59,321 nt of DNA from the NCBI GenBank assembly GCA_018263395.1, contig JAANXF010000007.1:1-59321 (forward strand), written 5' to 3'. This DNA comes from Methanonatronarchaeales archaeon. Its GTDB lineage: Archaea; Halobacteriota; Methanonatronarchaeia; JAANXF01. The notes beneath the pieces were generated by a model. That model ran no database searches. It was not told where the DNA came from and saw only the letters and a list, made by a program, of their open reading frames with translations. The translations under genes were made by a program, and so were the position numbers. Within the stretch, counting starts at the first letter, position 1, and the number at the start of each line of letters is the position of its first letter. Of this stretch, positions 33,224-41,542 are shown one piece after another.

Positions 33224-33389
33224 GGTCTATGAACTGGATGGGCTGCAATATCTTTCTTTGCCCCGGGCAGGGGGCCGAACCCAGCCCGGGCAATGAACCC
33301 GCCGCGTACCCGCTCTCGACGCCGTAGCCGACCCGGACCCTCCTCCCTCCGGTAATGATTAGTAGAACCGTTCCCAAGTAACCGGCGCT

Positions 33390-33462
33390 GGGCCGGTGGG
33401 GTAGTCTGGCATCCTCGGCGGTTCGGGGCCGTCGGACCCGAGTTCAAATCTCGGCTGGCCCA
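33390..33462 (+). tRNA. tRNA-Pro (CGG)
   Basis: Full cloverleaf: acceptor GGGCCGG/CTGGCCC (7 bp with one G-U), anticodon stem GGCGG/CCGTC with loop TTCGGGG and anticodon CGG at 33424-33426, T-arm CCGAG-TTCAAAT-CTCGG, discriminator A. No intron and no encoded CCA. The D-stem has a weak pair. Reads Pro codon CCG, suitable for this GC-rich genome. Confidence 0.93.
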
Positions 33463-33537
33463 TGTACATGAGGTGCTCAACAGGCCAGCTGTGTCCGGGC
33501 ATCCGGCTTCCCCTCTGGTCCGGGCGCGCCGAGGCGC

Positions 33538-33840
33538 CTACGCCGTCGAGAGGACCTCTTCGATGTGTCCCTCTCGGCGCAGCTGGTCTGCGTCCCGGCC
33601 CCTGTACCTCCACTCGATGTTGGCCTTGTCCTCGTTCCACTCCCAGGGCTCGACAAGGACCAGGTCGTCCTTCTCTATCCAGACCCGGTACTTCATGCGG
33701 CCGGGAATCCGACCCATACGGTTCTTTCCGTCCTCGCAGAGGACCCTGACGTGGTTTCCGCCGTCGTGTCGCGTAACGATGCCGAACATCTCGTCGCCGT
33801 GGGGCATCCGGAGATTCCTTCGCCCGGTTTCTTCGCTCAC
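33538..33840 (-). CDS. Translation initiation factor aIF1A
   Basis: Binds the ribosomal A site during initiation and promotes initiator-tRNA binding. 100 aa from GTG 33840 (VSEETGRRNLRMPHGDEMFG). The S1/OB-fold core reads MFGIVTRHDGGNHVRVLCEDGKNRMGRIPGRMKYRVWIEKDDLVLVEPW with a conserved tail KANIEWRYRGRDADQL. Length and ends match archaeal aIF1A. Single gene, read toward tRNA-Pro. Confidence 0.95.
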   Translation of the reverse strand: MSEETGRRNLRMPHGDEMFGIVTRHDGGNHVRVLCEDGKNRMGRIPGRMKYRVWIEKDDLVLVEPWEWNEDKANIEWRYRGRDADQLRREGHIEEVLSTA

Positions 33841-33999
33841 GTGTCTATTACGGGCCGACGGTAGATACATCATCGGATTGCCCGACTCCGGCTTCGACGG
33901 AGAGACACACCCTCCTTAAGAGCGATTTGGTGGACGGATGGGCGGCTCTGCACCGGGCCTCGCCCCTCTACGCGCGACCCAGTCGTGCCGGAGCGTGGG

Positions 34000-34038
34000 C
34001 GGTCGGAGGGAAGTCGAGGGCCGGCCCTAGATCGACCG
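34000..34038. other. Imperfect inverted repeat upstream of ybjQ
   Basis: CGGTCG (34000-34005) pairs with CGACCG (34033-34038) around the internal palindrome GGGCCGGCCC. It lies in the divergent spacer between aIF1A and the YbjQ gene. Could be a regulatory structure or a trivial GC-rich palindrome. Confidence 0.25.
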
Positions 34039-34079
34039 CTACGAGGAGGTGCCTCTGAACCGCGGGTATCCCTTCAGCT

Positions 34080-34095
34080 TTAACTGCGCAGTTAA
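34080..34095 (+). promoter_or_regulatory. Perfect 16-bp palindrome over the ybjQ promoter
   Basis: TTAACTGCGCAGTTAA is a perfect inverted repeat 15-30 bp before the ATG. Its left arm, TTTAACTG, sits at the TATA distance for a leaderless transcript, so a dimeric regulator bound here would compete with TBP. A second small palindrome ACATATGT follows at 34095-34102. Confidence 0.55.
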
Positions 34096-34109
34096 CATAT
34101 GTACCCCGG

Positions 34110-34424
34110 ATGTTGGTCACCAGCACCGAGACCGTGCATGGAAGGGAAATCGTGGAGAACCTCGGCCTCGTCCGTGGCAACACGATAAGGGCAAGGAACG
34201 TGGGCAGGGACCTGACGCAGGCCCTGCGCAACCTCCTCGGCGGCGAGCTCAGGGCCTACACGGGCCTCATGACGAGGGCCAGGGAGGAGGCTACGGGTCG
34301 TATGGAGGAGCAGGCAGAGGACCTCGGTGCGGACGCCGTCGTAAACGTACGCTTCACCACGTCGATGGTTACGCAGGGCAGCGCGGAGATACTGGCCTAC
34401 GGAACCGCGGTCAGGCTGGGGTAG
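34110..34424 (+). CDS. YbjQ/UPF0145 family protein
   Basis: 104 aa, full length for the family: MLVTSTETVHGREIVENLGLVRGNTIRARNVGRDL, then a helix with EEATGRMEEQAEDLGADAVVNVRF and a closing strand SAEILAYGTAVRL. YbjQ proteins form pentamers and have been called heavy-metal-binding domains, but their role is unknown. Single gene with an operator-like palindrome over its promoter, which suggests tight regulation, for example by a stress or metal sensor. Convergent with the enolase-superfamily gene, stops touching. Confidence 0.8.
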   Translation: MLVTSTETVHGREIVENLGLVRGNTIRARNVGRDLTQALRNLLGGELRAYTGLMTRAREEATGRMEEQAEDLGADAVVNVRFTTSMVTQGSAEILAYGTAVRLG

Positions 34425-35479
34425 TCAGCCCCAGCCGAAACCCTCCGCGTCGTCGGGCGGTTGGACCGGGCTCACCGGCGCTCCGGGAACCGGCTCCCCC
34501 GAGTGGTACTCCATTGGGGACACGTCGTTTTGGGCTTCGGGGTAGAACAGGGACGCGAGGCACTGAATCTGCCCCCTCCCCACGCCTAGCTCGAACTGGC
34601 CGCCGCCGTACATCCCTATTCTGCCCTCCAGGCAGAACTCCACGACTTCGAGCAGGTTCCTCAGGGAGCCGAACCTCGACGGCTTCACGTTCAGTGTGGA
34701 GGGTTCGAATGGGAGTCCCCTGATGCTCTCCACCGAGTCAATGGGTTTGTCCCACGTGACGCGCTCACTTACGGGCTCCAGGACTGGACGCGTCTCCTCG
34801 GTCACCTTAGGGTCCTCCAGGAGCGCCCCTGGAAACCGGTCCCTGACGAGGCGGTAGAGTTCCGGGTCGGCCGGCTGCGCCACCTCGACGTCCTCGTAGA
34901 GCCCCTTCAGGTCCACTATCCTCACCGCTTTGGTGTCCGCGAACGACTCGACCACGGCCGGGGTCCAGTCGGTGGACGCGTCGAGCTTCAGCTCCAGGCC
35001 GGGGTACAGCTCGAGCCACCGGTCCACGACGTCGGTACTGGGAGGGGGGGGTCGCCGAGCCGCGGGCTGAAGACGAACCGCACCGGCCGGTACTCCCGGT
35101 TCAGGGCCGCTGCGAGGTCGGTCCCCTCCTGCCTCAGGGCGAGGTCCAGAGCCGCGGACTCGAACCCCCACCGCCTGTAGTTAACGAAGTAGTCCCTCTC
35201 CGGGCCCTCCGGGAAGAGGTCGAGTCCGCCGAGCAGCTCCGAAAACGAGTCCAGACCGTGGCTCCCCTCCAGCGGCAGCTTTTCCACCCTGTCGCGCTGC
35301 AGGAAGTGGTGCTCCTCCGCGTACGTCACGTCCTCGCCTCTCCCCGTCTCGCCCCCGCCGTGCAGGGAGACCTCGGTGGTGACCCGGTCGAAGCCGCCGG
35401 AGACCTCGCGCTCCAGCAGCTCGAGGCCGTAACCCTCGACCTCGAGCTGCAGTTCCGCGAGAAGGTCGTACAGGGGCAT
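34425..35479 (-). CDS. Enolase-superfamily enzyme, frame broken at an 8-G run
   Basis: Two overlapping frames join into one protein of about 351 aa at the G8 run 35044-35051. The N-terminal piece starts MPLYDLLAELQLEVEGYG (capping domain); the C-terminal piece is a barrel with LKLDASTDWTPA, RIVDLKGLY, ALLEDPKV and STLNVKPSRFGSLRNLLEVVEFC. The D/D/E ligands and late Lys fit the mandelate-racemase/muconate-cycloisomerase or methylaspartate ammonia-lyase-like group. The substrate cannot be named. Either an assembly indel or a real inactivating slip; coding quality on both sides is intact, which favours the former. Confidence 0.65.
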
Positions 35480-35684
35480 GGAGAGCGAAAGATGTGCGGC
35501 GGCTCTTCTTCAAGCTTTGGATACGTGAAGGGGGTAGGCGAGGCGGCCTGGGGGATATGGCCGGCGGAGACGCCTCGCCTCCACCACCTGCCCCCTTCGG
35601 CTCTCGATATCCAGGCACCCCGGTAAAGGCTCCGACGGTCCTCGAAAGGTCGCCTGGACGACTCCGGGGAGGGCCAGAAACGCC
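35480..35684. other. No gene supported
   Basis: GC-rich spacer upstream of the enolase-superfamily gene. Open frames here have no motif or ribosome site. Base composition starts to fall toward the island on the right. Confidence 0.3.
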
Positions 35685-35771
35685 TTAGGGAGGCGGCCCG
35701 TAGATACGGACCAGGCAGTCGACCGGGTCCTTCTTGTCTCCACACTCATCGCAGGGCTTAGATCTAGGCAT
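35685..35771 (-). CDS. 28-aa Cys-rich mini-protein (tentative)
   Basis: ATG 35771 opens MPRSKPCDECGDKKDPVDCL and ends at TAA 35685 after VRIYGPPP. Three Cys, two in a CDEC pair, resemble half of a zinc ribbon. No strong ribosome site. It could instead be the remnant of a larger zinc-finger protein at the island edge. Confidence 0.3.
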   Translation of the reverse strand: MPRSKPCDECGDKKDPVDCLVRIYGPPP

Positions 35772-35841
35772 CTTCGCTACCTATTCCACTGACGAAATCA
35801 AGGGGTTCAGGACGGGTGAGAGGGGGGGAGCGGAACTATTT

Positions 35842-36210
35842 CTAGACCCCGGGACCCTCTTTCCCTAAGTGAATCTGCCGAAACGGTAGCCGGAGGCCTT
35901 GGAGGCATACCTCGTCGCCCTCCTCTCGGCGGACATCGTCACCGATCTCGGTAAATCTAAAGTCCTCGTCAACTAGCTGGTAGCCGGAAGGGCCGAGGCC
36001 GAGTCTCACGTTTTTAGCGGTCACGAGGGGTTCGCTGGAGTTCTGGTAAAACGTGTCAGCTATCTCTTGATCGAACTCGTCAGGATCTCCCTCATGTTTT
36101 CGAACGAGCTCGAGAACCAGTGGTAACTGCGCGCCTTCCTTATCTTCGAGCCTTAGGGATCCGGGGCTGAACGCGTCTCCGAAGGGGAGGTCTGTTAATC
36201 GTCTCGGCAA
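35842..36210 (-). CDS. Uncharacterised 122-aa protein at island edge, possibly truncated
   Basis: Start MPRRLTDLPFGDAFSPGSLR, then a helical region LVLELVRKHEGDPDEFDQEIADTFYQ, and FTEIGDDVRREEGDEVCLQ. The helical part and FTEIGDD look like a winged-helix or sensor domain found at the head of longer nuclease-like proteins in defence islands (impression only). The last 25 residues are out of character with the rest, so the gene may have been cut by a frameshift near 35900. Not identified. Leftmost gene of the 35.8-38.3 kb island. Confidence 0.45.
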   Translation of the reverse strand: MPRRLTDLPFGDAFSPGSLRLEDKEGAQLPLVLELVRKHEGDPDEFDQEIADTFYQNSSEPLVTAKNVRLGLGPSGYQLVDEDFRFTEIGDDVRREEGDEVCLQGLRLPFRQIHLGKEGPGV

Positions 36211-36305
36211 ACCTGTTTTAAACAGGCCGTTTTAATACCATAGTATTACCGGAGTATTGGAAAGCATAAGGGTCAGCGTAGGACAAATCACGATTTGTTT
36301 ACTTT

Positions 36306-37106
36306 TTATATATGATCCAAGTACACCGCGTATCGCCTGAACCGTCCATAGCCGTCCATAGTTCTCTCATGTTTATATCCGTAGCCCTTAATCTCAAAAA
36401 ATCGGTCCTTTCTCAAGTCACGCATGACTATAGAAATTGCGTCGCATACCGCCGCATAACCTAGAATAAAGAACAGCTTTTCACCATCGTTAATCTTAGT
36501 AACAATACTTCCCTCAAGCACCTTAGTACCCGCCGATGCTGAATGAAATATCGCGTGTTGGTCCCATTCCTCGATGATGTCTTCAAGGACCTTTCCTGCT
36601 TGCAGATTTGTTAATTCATTTTCCTCTTTCTCTCTCTTCAACCATTCGACGAAAAAATCAAGGAGACCGTGGGTAACGATGGTCAAGACTCTAGTGCCTT
36701 TCCTACCATACTCTCGGCGAGTTCTATTCACGATGTCATCGACTCGCTGCTTCTCACCTGAGTCGTTTAGGTCCTTAGCCACGAACCCAGTGCGGATGAT
36801 GTCTATGTACTGATGAGGCGAGATTATATCCTTAAGGTCTTGGAAAGCCTCACGGGTACTCGCATATTCAAGGTTTTTAAATAGCTCCGGGTCTTCAATG
36901 AAATAATCCCTCTTTCTAGCCCACTCGTTTTTAGTTTCCTGTCTTAACCAATCCTTTGCTTTTGATGGTAATACCCCTCCATGGCTATCTAAATAACCGA
37001 GGATCCCTTTAATACCGCCTTTGACAGCAGCTTCTAGACCTTCTCTGGATAATTCTTCACTGGCCCCTACAACCGCAGATACAATAGGCTCAGGTATAGG
37101 GGGCAT
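36306..37106 (-). CDS. Uncharacterised 266-aa island protein
   Basis: Not recognised. Clearly lower GC than the flanks and with many Lys, Ile and Asn codons, so probably acquired. Mostly helical: VVGASEELSREGLEAAVKGGIKGILGYL at the start, DDIVNRTRREYGRKGTRVLTIVTHGLL in the middle, and EGSIVTKINDGEKLFFILGYAAV near the end. No TM segment or catalytic motif is obvious. It follows the 94-aa gene by 10 bp on the same strand; the small-upstream/large-downstream pair resembles a toxin-antitoxin or abortive-infection layout, which is inference. Confidence 0.6.
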   Translation of the reverse strand: MPPIPEPIVSAVVGASEELSREGLEAAVKGGIKGILGYLDSHGGVLPSKAKDWLRQETKNEWARKRDYFIEDPELFKNLEYASTREAFQDLKDIISPHQYIDIIRTGFVAKDLNDSGEKQRVDDIVNRTRREYGRKGTRVLTIVTHGLLDFFVEWLKREKEENELTNLQAGKVLEDIIEEWDQHAIFHSASAGTKVLEGSIVTKINDGEKLFFILGYAAVCDAISIVMRDLRKDRFFEIKGYGYKHERTMDGYGRFRRYAVYLDHI

Positions 37107-37116
37107 ACGGCCCGGA

Positions 37117-37401
37117 TTATACGTCTAGGTATTCACCGATGTATCGGGAGAGGGATAATGCATTCGTGTCGACGATGACAGTTGACCCAGGAAGTATTGA
37201 AGCATTCTCTAGTCGAATCTCCTCCCCACTATACCTCTCTGTATAGGGGTCTCCATCTCTGTCTACGATGTATCCGTCCTCATCAGCATCATACCCTAGA
37301 GCTTTCAGGAGCTCGATTTTTTCACCCTCTCCCAAATCGTGAAAACGGATGTCCTGATTTTCCGGCTCCGCTTCTGGACACATCTTATCCCTCAGGGGCA
37401 T
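37117..37401 (-). CDS. Uncharacterised 94-aa acidic protein
   Basis: Not recognised. Features: LGEGEKIELLKALGYDADEDGYIVDRDGDPYTERYSGEEIRLENASILPGSTVIVDTNALSL, i.e. an acidic helix, a D/G-rich turn region and a final hydrophobic strand pair. ATG 37401. Likely the upstream partner (antitoxin- or immunity-like by position) of the 266-aa protein. Base composition also lower than the core. Confidence 0.55.
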   Translation of the reverse strand: MPLRDKMCPEAEPENQDIRFHDLGEGEKIELLKALGYDADEDGYIVDRDGDPYTERYSGEEIRLENASILPGSTVIVDTNALSLSRYIGEYLDV

Positions 37402-37587
37402 GTGGACTTGATGAACACCTGAGCCCCACGTGGTTCACCTAGTGTTCCCACATACACCTTGGACAATAGTTCGCTAAGCATGATAAAAACCTTTCCTATT
37501 ATTTGGCTCTTCTGAAAGCTTTTCTAATAGCTACTCCTCTGCGTTACGCTGCTCAGAGCTATCACCATCGGATCGGGTCATTTAATT

Positions 37588-37929
37588 TCACTTCCTCTTA
37601 ACCTGTTCCCATTCGTCCAGCTTCTCGCGTAGCTCTCCTGCCTTGTCCTCGTAGGAAACGATCTGCTCCTTCACGACCTCACGCGCAACCTCGCGACCCT
37701 CGTCGGTTAGGAACAGGAGGTCGTGGTGAGTTTTGTCGATGGTTTTCCCCTCCTCCTGGATCAGGCCCTTCTCGATTAGGGGCTTGGCGTAGTTATACGC
37801 TGTTTTTCCGGCCCTGTTGATCATTCTTCCGAGCCCTCTTTTCGAGAGCTGTATATCTGGGAATAATGCGATAAGGACATCTTTCTCTCCCTTATCCAAG
37901 GTCAGCATCTGGATGTATTTGGATTGCAC
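37588..37929 (-). CDS. Winged-helix transcriptional regulator with coiled tail
   Basis: 113 aa. A helix-turn-helix region (SKRGLGRMINRAGKTAYNYAKPLIEKGLI, near residues 28-57) with a wing (KTHHDLLFLTDEGREVAREVV) is followed by a coiled-coil end (ELREKLDEWEQVKRK) suited to dimerisation. MarR/PadR-like architecture. GTG start with GAGGGG nearby. It is divergent from the AbrB-like gene and shares a roughly 100-bp promoter region with it, so it probably controls both. Confidence 0.65.
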   Translation of the reverse strand: MQSKYIQMLTLDKGEKDVLIALFPDIQLSKRGLGRMINRAGKTAYNYAKPLIEKGLIQEEGKTIDKTHHDLLFLTDEGREVAREVVKEQIVSYEDKAGELREKLDEWEQVKRK

Positions 37930-37974
37930 CCCTCTAAAGTTCGGGCGTGAACTATGTAACTATCGAGATTATCC

Positions 37975-38003
37975 CATATCTATATATTCCGAGTATTTTA
38001 TAA
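37975..38003. promoter_or_regulatory. Divergent TATA elements of the island regulators
   Basis: TATTTTATAA (37994-38003, plus strand) lies about 30 bp before the AbrB-like ATG. TATATAGATATGG (minus strand, near 37975-37987) lies about 50 bp before the winged-helix gene. The two promoters nearly touch, so one regulator could control both. Confidence 0.5.
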
Positions 38004-38031
38004 GGGGTGCGGAAAATGTAACGGTAGGGAG

Positions 38032-38304
38032 ATGAAAAGGTCTGCTAGAGCGAGGAAGGAAGGGAGAATCACTCTCTCGAAGACTATCAGAGATGAGCTA
38101 GGAATCGAAGAAGGGGACGCAGTAGAGATCGATGTTCTAGAGGTTCATAATGACGACGACAACGACGCCGCGCTCGAAACGTTCTTGGAGGTCTACAGGA
38201 ACTTTGAGGACGTCAAGGACGAGGTGACGCCGCAGGTCGCAAGGAAGCAGTCGACGTCGCGCGTGCAGCTCGCGCACTATCTACAGGTTGAGGTACGAAG
38301 ATAG
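38032..38304 (+). CDS. AbrB/SpoVT-type DNA-binding protein
   Basis: 90 aa. The N-terminal swapped-hairpin motif RARKEGRITLSKTIRDELGIEEGDAVEIDV (residues 5-34) is the AbrB/antitoxin fold. The C-terminal part (ALETFLEVYRNFEDVKDEV) is an acidic helix of unknown use. Such proteins are transcription regulators or antitoxins; no adjacent toxin gene is evident on this strand. TATA-type promoter 30 bp upstream. Last gene before the tRNA-Ser scar. Confidence 0.75.
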   Translation: MKRSARARKEGRITLSKTIRDELGIEEGDAVEIDVLEVHNDDDNDAALETFLEVYRNFEDVKDEVTPQVARKQSTSRVQLAHYLQVEVRR

Positions 38305-38345
38305 CCGCTCACGGAACGGATAACGGATATAAACCGTTTTGTTAT

Positions 38346-38553
<208 letters not shown>

Positions 38554-38708
38554 ATAGGGTAGAGTGTGCACCGGCTCCGCATTAGTCTTTTTCCGTCCCG
38601 GGACGCCGTCGCCCCGGCGCCTCTCTGCGTGTGTACGGTTAGGGGCCGGGAAGGGGCGGCGTCGAGCCACCGCCCGGTGCCGCGTAGCCCCGCCCCTGAC
38701 GGGGTCCA

Positions 38709-39302
38709 TCAGACTCGAAGCAGCGCCTCGCGATACCTCGGGAGCAGCAGCGCCGAGGACACCAGTAGTAGAAGCTCCAGTGCCGAGGCCCCGTGCACCA
38801 GTCCCTCGGGAATCGCGGTGTGGGTACCCAGGCCGTAGTCGACCGCCCAGTTGAGAAGCAGCAGGGACAGGACCGCGGCGACACCGGGCATGTCCACGTC
38901 CTCCAGCTCGAGGAGGACCGGCTGAAGGACCATGCCGAAGTGCGGGAGGGCTATGAGGAAAAGGTTGAAAAGGAACCACGTCGACCCGACGGGGTTGAAG
39001 TAGTACGACGGGTCGAGGAACAGCACAGCCAGCGTCCACGCCCCGTACGTGACCGAGAGGCAGCCCGCCAGGTAGCTGAGCAGGCGCCTCTTTCGGCCGG
39101 TGACCTGGAGCCAGAGGGCCACGCCGAACAGGCCGACTGCGATGGAGGAGTCCGGAACGAACGGCAGCAGGAACCACTCGGTGGAGAGGAGCTGTCCTCG
39201 GTAGTAGTGGATGCCGAAGGCCGCTCCCGCGAGGTTGGCCCCGATCACCAGCAGTCGGAGCCTCCGACCCTCCAGCACCCCCTCACGGACCCTGCGGAGC
39301 AT
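38709..39302 (-). CDS. DUF1405 integral membrane protein
   Basis: 197 aa with about six hydrophobic helices. Family-type strings: LVIGANLAGAAFGIHYYRGQL, WFLLPFVPDSSIAVGLFG, AWTLAVLFLDPSYYFNPVG, LPHFGMVLQPVLL and NWAVDYGLGTHTAIPEG, matching the DUF1405 family of archaea and Bacillus. The function is unknown. The 52-aa membrane gene upstream ends 5 bp before its start, so they form a small membrane unit. Confidence 0.82.
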   Translation of the reverse strand: MLRRVREGVLEGRRLRLLVIGANLAGAAFGIHYYRGQLLSTEWFLLPFVPDSSIAVGLFGVALWLQVTGRKRRLLSYLAGCLSVTYGAWTLAVLFLDPSYYFNPVGSTWFLFNLFLIALPHFGMVLQPVLLELEDVDMPGVAAVLSLLLLNWAVDYGLGTHTAIPEGLVHGASALELLLLVSSALLLPRYREALLRV

Positions 39303-39306
39303 CTCC

Positions 39307-39465
39307 TCAGAGCCGGGTCCGCGCGAAGTACCCGACCCAGAACAGGGTGACGATGACGACCATGGCCAGCCTGTCCTCTTCCAGCCCGTTCAGGTACCCC
39401 CGGAACGCGTAACCGGAGACGACCGCCAGCAGTCCCAGCATCACCACGACCAGGTTCAGATTCAT
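39307..39465 (-). CDS. 52-aa small membrane protein
   Basis: From ATG 39465: MNLNLVVVMLGLLAVVSGYAF, a loop RGYLNGLEEDR and a second helix LAMVVIVTLFWVGYFARTRL. Two short TM helices. A longer upstream frame is possible but starts in unlikely basic sequence. Probably co-transcribed with the DUF1405 gene; no family recognised. Confidence 0.55.
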   Translation of the reverse strand: MNLNLVVVMLGLLAVVSGYAFRGYLNGLEEDRLAMVVIVTLFWVGYFARTRL

Positions 39466-39943
39466 GTACACACGTCCCGGCCGGCGCGACGTACCGGCCA
39501 CCACGCGCTAAACTCGTTCCTTTTCGTCATAACTCTAAGTATGGAGGTTTGGCGGGACGTCCTCGGTGGATGTCTCCGCGTGTCCGTGGACACCCGGCCC
39601 CTCTCCTCATCCCCGCCACCCCTCGAGCATCGCCTGTCCGCGCTGGCCTGCTCCCTTCCGGACCTGGGCCCTTGACGCGGCTAAGGCACGGAACCGGCCC
39701 TCCGGCCAGCCCCGGGACCACCGACGACCCCGAGGGACGAGGAATCTACGTCGAGAAACCGGGCCCTGCGGAGAGCAGGGACACCTCCCTCGGACTTCGC
39801 CCCCGCTTATCGACGATTTCGGCTGGAAAGGACGCCGAGTCCTCCGGGCTACCCGCCTCCACTCTATCTACGCCCGGCCTTATCCCTTTTTCATCTCCAG
39901 GGGACACCGAAAGCTAAGTTCCTGTAGGCGACATTTTCTCTGC
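39466..39943. other. GC-rich spacer, no gene supported
   Basis: About 480 bp. Open frames exist on both strands but their products are Pro/Arg/Gly-rich and motif-free, as expected by chance at this GC. It must carry the promoters for the DUF1405 unit and the DUF488 gene. Confidence 0.4.
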
Positions 39944-40309
39944 GTGATTCGCGTAAAGCGGGTGTACGAGGAACCCTCGCCCGACGACGGCTACCGGGTG
40001 CTGGTTGACCGGCTGTGGCCAAGGGGGCTTTCGAGGGAGGACGCGGCCCTCGACGACTGGCCTAAGGAGGTGGCGCCGAGCGACGAACTCAGGAGGCTTC
40101 TGCACGAGGAGGGGGACTGGCACGGCTTCAGTAGTGGCTACCGGGACGAGCTCGACGAAAGGGAGGACGTCCTCCGCGAACTTCTCGAAGAGGCCGGTGA
40201 CGAGGACCTGACGCTTCTGTACGCCTCCCGCGACACGGAGCAGAATAACGCGGCCGTGCTGAAGGAACGGCTGGAGGCCCTCGCCCGCGAGCGTCCCGAA
40301 TCGTTTTAA
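39944..40309 (+). CDS. DUF488 (YeaO-type) protein
   Basis: 121 aa. VKRVYEEPSPDDGYRVLVDRLWPRGLSRE at the start and LTLLYASRDTEQNNAAVLKERLE at the end are the two diagnostic blocks of the COG3189/YeaO family. Small soluble protein of unknown biochemical role. GTG start at 39944. Single gene, 37 bp before the PhoU/TrkA-C gene. Confidence 0.87.
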   Translation: MIRVKRVYEEPSPDDGYRVLVDRLWPRGLSREDAALDDWPKEVAPSDELRRLLHEEGDWHGFSSGYRDELDEREDVLRELLEEAGDEDLTLLYASRDTEQNNAAVLKERLEALARERPESF

Positions 40310-40346
40310 TATCGAGCGGGGCTTAATACTTGACGGTGCCCCGACG

Positions 40347-41537
40347 GTGCCCCTCGGAAAGGTAGAGTACGAGCCCAGGAGCCTGAAGGAGCTCCTGACG
40401 GAGATGAAGGACACGTCCGAGCTCATGCTGGACCTGGCTTACTCCGCGATCCTCTTCAACTCGCCAGAGATCGCCGAAGAGGTGTGGGAGTTGGAGGGTG
40501 AAATCGATGAGCTGATATACCACGTCAGGATGGCCGCGATGCTCGGCGTCAGAAATATCGACGACGCGGAGTCCATGTCAGGCGTACTGCAGATAGCCGA
40601 GGCGGCCGAGAAGGTCACGAACGCGGCCGGCGACATAGCCAAGATACTCCTGACCGACATAGGGCTTCCCGGCACCATGAGGGCGTCCCTGCCGGAGGCC
40701 CGGGAGACCACCACGAGGGCCCGCGTCTCGGAGGGCTCCGGGATGGTCGGGGAGACCCTGGGGTCTCTGCGTCTGGAGAGCAACACAGGGCTCCGGGTAA
40801 TAGCGATACGCAGGGACGCGGGGCGGGTGTTCAATCCCGATAGACATACGGAGATCGAGGCGGGGGACTACCTGCTATGTCGTGGAAGCGAAGACGGCGT
40901 ACCCATCCTGACGGAAATGGCGACGGGTCACCCTGTCGACGTGGAGGAGGCGCCTGATGCGCACATTCCCGACCTGGAGCACGCCGTAAACATGGTGCTA
41001 GACATGAAGAACCTCTCGGAGCTCGGCGTCGGTCTGGCGTACTCCTCCATCCTGTTCAACAGCGAGGACCTCGCTAGGGAGGTCGTAAAGATAGAGGGAA
41101 GGATGGACTTCATGCAGACGCAGCTAGAGCTGTGGGTCCTTCGTGCCGCTCAGAAGGGAGGGGACGAGGGGAAGCTGAGGGGTCTACTGCACCTCTCCCA
41201 GTCGTCTGAGACTATAAGCGACGCGGCGCGCGAGATGAGCGAGGTGGTCAATCGCGAGATCGAGACCCATCCCGTTCTGGGCCTGATGATTCAGGAGAGC
41301 GAGGAGGTATTGACCAGCTTCGAGGTCGGGGAGGAAAGCCCTCTGGCGAACAGGAGTCTCGGAGAGCTCTCCCTCGAAACGGAGACGGGGATGTTCGTCA
41401 TGGCGGTAGAGCGTGAGGGCCGCTGGATATACAGTCCCTCCTCCTCAACTGTCCTGAGAGAGGGAGACGTACTCATCGCCAGGGGTTCGAGGGGGAGCGA
41501 GAGCCGCCTCAGGAAGCTGGCGTCCCCCCCCGGGTAG
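40347..41537 (+). CDS. Duplicated PhoU-like + TrkA-C (RCK_C) regulatory protein
   Basis: 396 aa built from two repeats of [PhoU-like helical domain + TrkA-C domain]. Repeat 1: KDTSELMLDLAYSAILFNSPEIAEEVWELEGEID, then GMVGETLGSLRLESNTGLRVIAI ... AGDYLLCRGSED. Repeat 2: MKNLSELGVGLAYSSILFNSEDLAREVVKIEGRMD, then LANRSLGELSLETETGMFVMAV ... EGDVLIARGSRG. TrkA-C domains bind ligands such as cyclic dinucleotides or nucleotides and gate potassium transporters. No channel gene adjoins it, so it may regulate a distant potassium or magnesium transporter. GTG start. Confidence 0.85.
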   Translation: MPLGKVEYEPRSLKELLTEMKDTSELMLDLAYSAILFNSPEIAEEVWELEGEIDELIYHVRMAAMLGVRNIDDAESMSGVLQIAEAAEKVTNAAGDIAKILLTDIGLPGTMRASLPEARETTTRARVSEGSGMVGETLGSLRLESNTGLRVIAIRRDAGRVFNPDRHTEIEAGDYLLCRGSEDGVPILTEMATGHPVDVEEAPDAHIPDLEHAVNMVLDMKNLSELGVGLAYSSILFNSEDLAREVVKIEGRMDFMQTQLELWVLRAAQKGGDEGKLRGLLHLSQSSETISDAAREMSEVVNREIETHPVLGLMIQESEEVLTSFEVGEESPLANRSLGELSLETETGMFVMAVEREGRWIYSPSSSTVLREGDVLIARGSRGSESRLRKLASPPG

Positions 41538-41542
41538 ACACT

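Noticed and set aside
39505-39917. Several frames between the DUF1405 unit and the DUF488 gene
   Set aside because: Pro/Arg/Gly-rich products on both strands with no ribosome sites or motifs.
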